DNA of 64,000 nucleotides, taken from Polyodon spathula (lineage: Eukaryota > Chordata > Actinopteri > Acipenseriformes > Polyodontidae). Below are positions 62,276 through 64,000 of the stretch, piece after piece. The notes below the pieces were generated by a model that saw only the letters and a list, made by a program, of their open reading frames with translations, made no database searches and was not told the DNA's origin. The DNA lies in assembly GCF_017654505.1 (NCBI RefSeq), contig NC_054559.1, forward strand, positions 19,463,792-19,527,791. Reading direction: 5' to 3'. The position numbers and the translations under genes are program-made. Within the stretch, counting starts at the first letter, position 1. Each line of letters starts with the position of its first letter.

Positions 62276-63502
62276 AGCTTTTAACCTCATCTAGAACGGT
62301 TTCATGAATTCCCCACTATATTTTATTAATAGAAAACAGGTTTCTATATAGATCGACCAGTAACCCTCTTCTTTAAAAGCATCTTCAATCAACAATTGGG
62401 TCCCAAAATTGTGCCATGCTGCATGGCAGTGTGTTTTTGTATAGAACATGACTGTAGGATGCTGGTACTTTAAATTAAGCAAAGCCTGTGTTTAATTCAA
62501 TGACGAGGCCAACCAAACTGCTTTTGGTCTACACCACTTTGCAGTAATGTCATAGGAAAGACGTTCAATTTTGTGAATGTCTCTAACAGAGGGAATTCAG
62601 TAATCTACTTGAGAACAGATTAATTGCTGACACAATTTGTTAGCAAGAAGAACATATTGAAATGTAAACCTCGCAAGCAGGCAACTTTCCTTGAAATCAT
62701 TTTAAAGTTCTTATACAGAGCCCACGGCGTTTGCACCGGAAAAAAATGAATAAAAAAAAAAAAACATCATAGGATCTTGCACTCTGGATGAAAATAATTA
62801 CAGACAGGGGAATATACTGTGCATGAACCATCATTTCTCCAGCATTCCCATTCAAACAGATTGCTTCTGTTGCATAAGCAAGGCTGTATTGGAAAGCGTC
62901 GCCCCAAAATAGTACAACTTGACGCTGCTAAGTTTCTACAACAATATTACAACTGGACTACCAAAAAACAAGAGTCAAGATCAAATGCTTAGCAGAACCA
63001 AGTGTATTAAAGCAGAAGTCTAGTTCAGTTGGACTCTCTAGTTTAGTCCCTCTCGAAATATCTGCAATGAAATATGAATACATCCCTCTATCAAAGCCCA
63101 TCAGATCTTCTGTCCAGTGCATGAAACTGCTTTACAATAGTATAATATACAGAGCGCACAAGGAGTCCTTCAAGCAGATAAAATCCAAAACAAAGTAGAG
63201 AAAGACTGTTGGGAAAGAAGGAAATATGGTAAACAATTCATCACAGTGACCTTGTAAAAGGGAGTAGTTAGTGGTTGGTTGAACCTGGAATAATCATTTC
63301 TACTAATAATTATTAATATAACAAAAACAAACTGTAGCCATATATAGTATAAATACCAGGTATTGAGGCATACACGGACAGAGAAGCCTCAAAAACTGTC
63401 CAACGGAATGGTTTGAATCAAATAGTAATCACTGAATTTATAAAGCAGTTTAAACCTGCTCACTCACCACATCACATAACCATCAGCAACTGCCTTAAGA
63501 GT
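62276..63502. other. No recognised feature
   Basis: Unique-looking AT-rich sequence with an A run at 62752-62764. Confidence 0.45.
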
Positions 63503-63629
63503 CTCTGTGTGTTCTAATTAGAATTGTACCGATTCTAAATAAGAAGCTCTGTGTGTTCTAATTAGAATTGTACCGATTATAGATAAGAAGCAAAATGTGT
63601 TCTAATTAGAATTGTACCGATTCTAAATG
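63503..63629. repeat. 44-bp tandem repeat, three units with TAATTA palindromes
   Basis: TTCTAATTAGAATTGTACCG recurs at 63512, 63556 and 63600, exactly 44 bases apart. Each unit holds the 12-base palindrome TTCTAATTAGAA and then ATTGTACCGATT. TAATTA is the core bound by many homeodomain proteins. Units 1 and 2 also share CTCTGTGTG, which is lost in unit 3. Function is unknown. Confidence 0.95.
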
Positions 63630-64000
63630 AGCACTGCGACTTCCACTGTTAATGATGCCGGCTTTCAAAAATAGCTTTACATTAGTTTACTGTAGGTGAT
63701 AACATTTTCCTGTAATACAAGGTAAATATATTTGTCACCTTCAGTATTAACAGTCCCCCTTTAAAAGAGTGGTGGTGTTGTTTCTAATTATTTTGTAGTG
63801 AGGTGTTTGTTACTTCAATGTAACGTGGACCTTCAAAACAGAGGTATGCTAAAAAATATACTTAAAATAAACTCAATGGGCCAAACTGGTTTGTACTAAA
63901 AAAAACAAAGCAAATACCTGCGCCATTTAACAATGAGATCTTTTCGGATGTATGTTTAATGTTTTAGTAGTGTTGCTCCAACAGAATTAATAATGAATGC
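63630..64000. other. No recognised feature
   Basis: Unique-looking AT-rich sequence to the window end. Confidence 0.5.

Overview
The window looks like vertebrate nuclear DNA, most likely from a ray-finned fish. It is AT-rich and full of long simple repeats: (CA)n, (AT)n, (GA)n and (ATT)n. It holds a decayed Tc1-type transposon, tRNA-like and 5S-like SINE relics, and 3' tails of the L2/V-SINE kind. I found no bacterial features (operons, ribosome binding sites, CRISPR) and no recognisable host exon on either strand. A non-teleost lineage such as sturgeon, paddlefish or gar is possible but cannot be decided from this window. The best reading is a large intron or gene desert. The only protein I can name with confidence is a broken DD38E Tc1-like transposase (23400-24405, minus strand).

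Layout. 0-15 kb: simple repeats, two fragments of one Tc1-like family (5.1 kb and 10.0-10.3 kb), a perfect 39-bp-arm hairpin (7.1 kb), SINE-like relics and a 5S rRNA-derived segment (14.5 kb). 15-23 kb: more copies of a dispersed foldback element, (TAA)n, (AT)n and (CA)n tracts, and two loci of one 52-bp tandem repeat whose unit looks like the A-box to B-box part of a tRNA. 23.2-24.9 kb: the Tc1 element, followed directly by (TA)n. 25.5-26.2 kb: a T-poor 14/17-bp minisatellite beside half a foldback element. 27-47 kb: mostly unique-looking DNA with (ATT)n and (GA)n tracts, a 335-bp palindromic element (36.5 kb), an LTR-like segment (37.0 kb), the most complete foldback element (38.4-38.8 kb), an A48 run (40.45 kb) and a compound microsatellite (47.1 kb). 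48.4-49.6 kb: a 24-unit, 49-bp minisatellite. 50-64 kb: a third copy of the Tc1-like family with both ends (53.75-54.24 kb), two SINE/LINE tails, a 32-bp dimer, a relic of the palindromic element (61.2-61.4 kb) and a 44-bp triple repeat with palindromic TAATTA cores (63.5 kb).

No gene pathway can be described. What the window records is repeat biology: DNA transposons and their foldback derivatives, RNA-polymerase-III-derived SINEs, and tandem arrays, some of which appear to have grown from transposon pieces. Copies of five dispersed families occur more than once here, so several repeat calls rest on internal comparison rather than memory of a database. Family names are from memory and are less certain than the boundaries.
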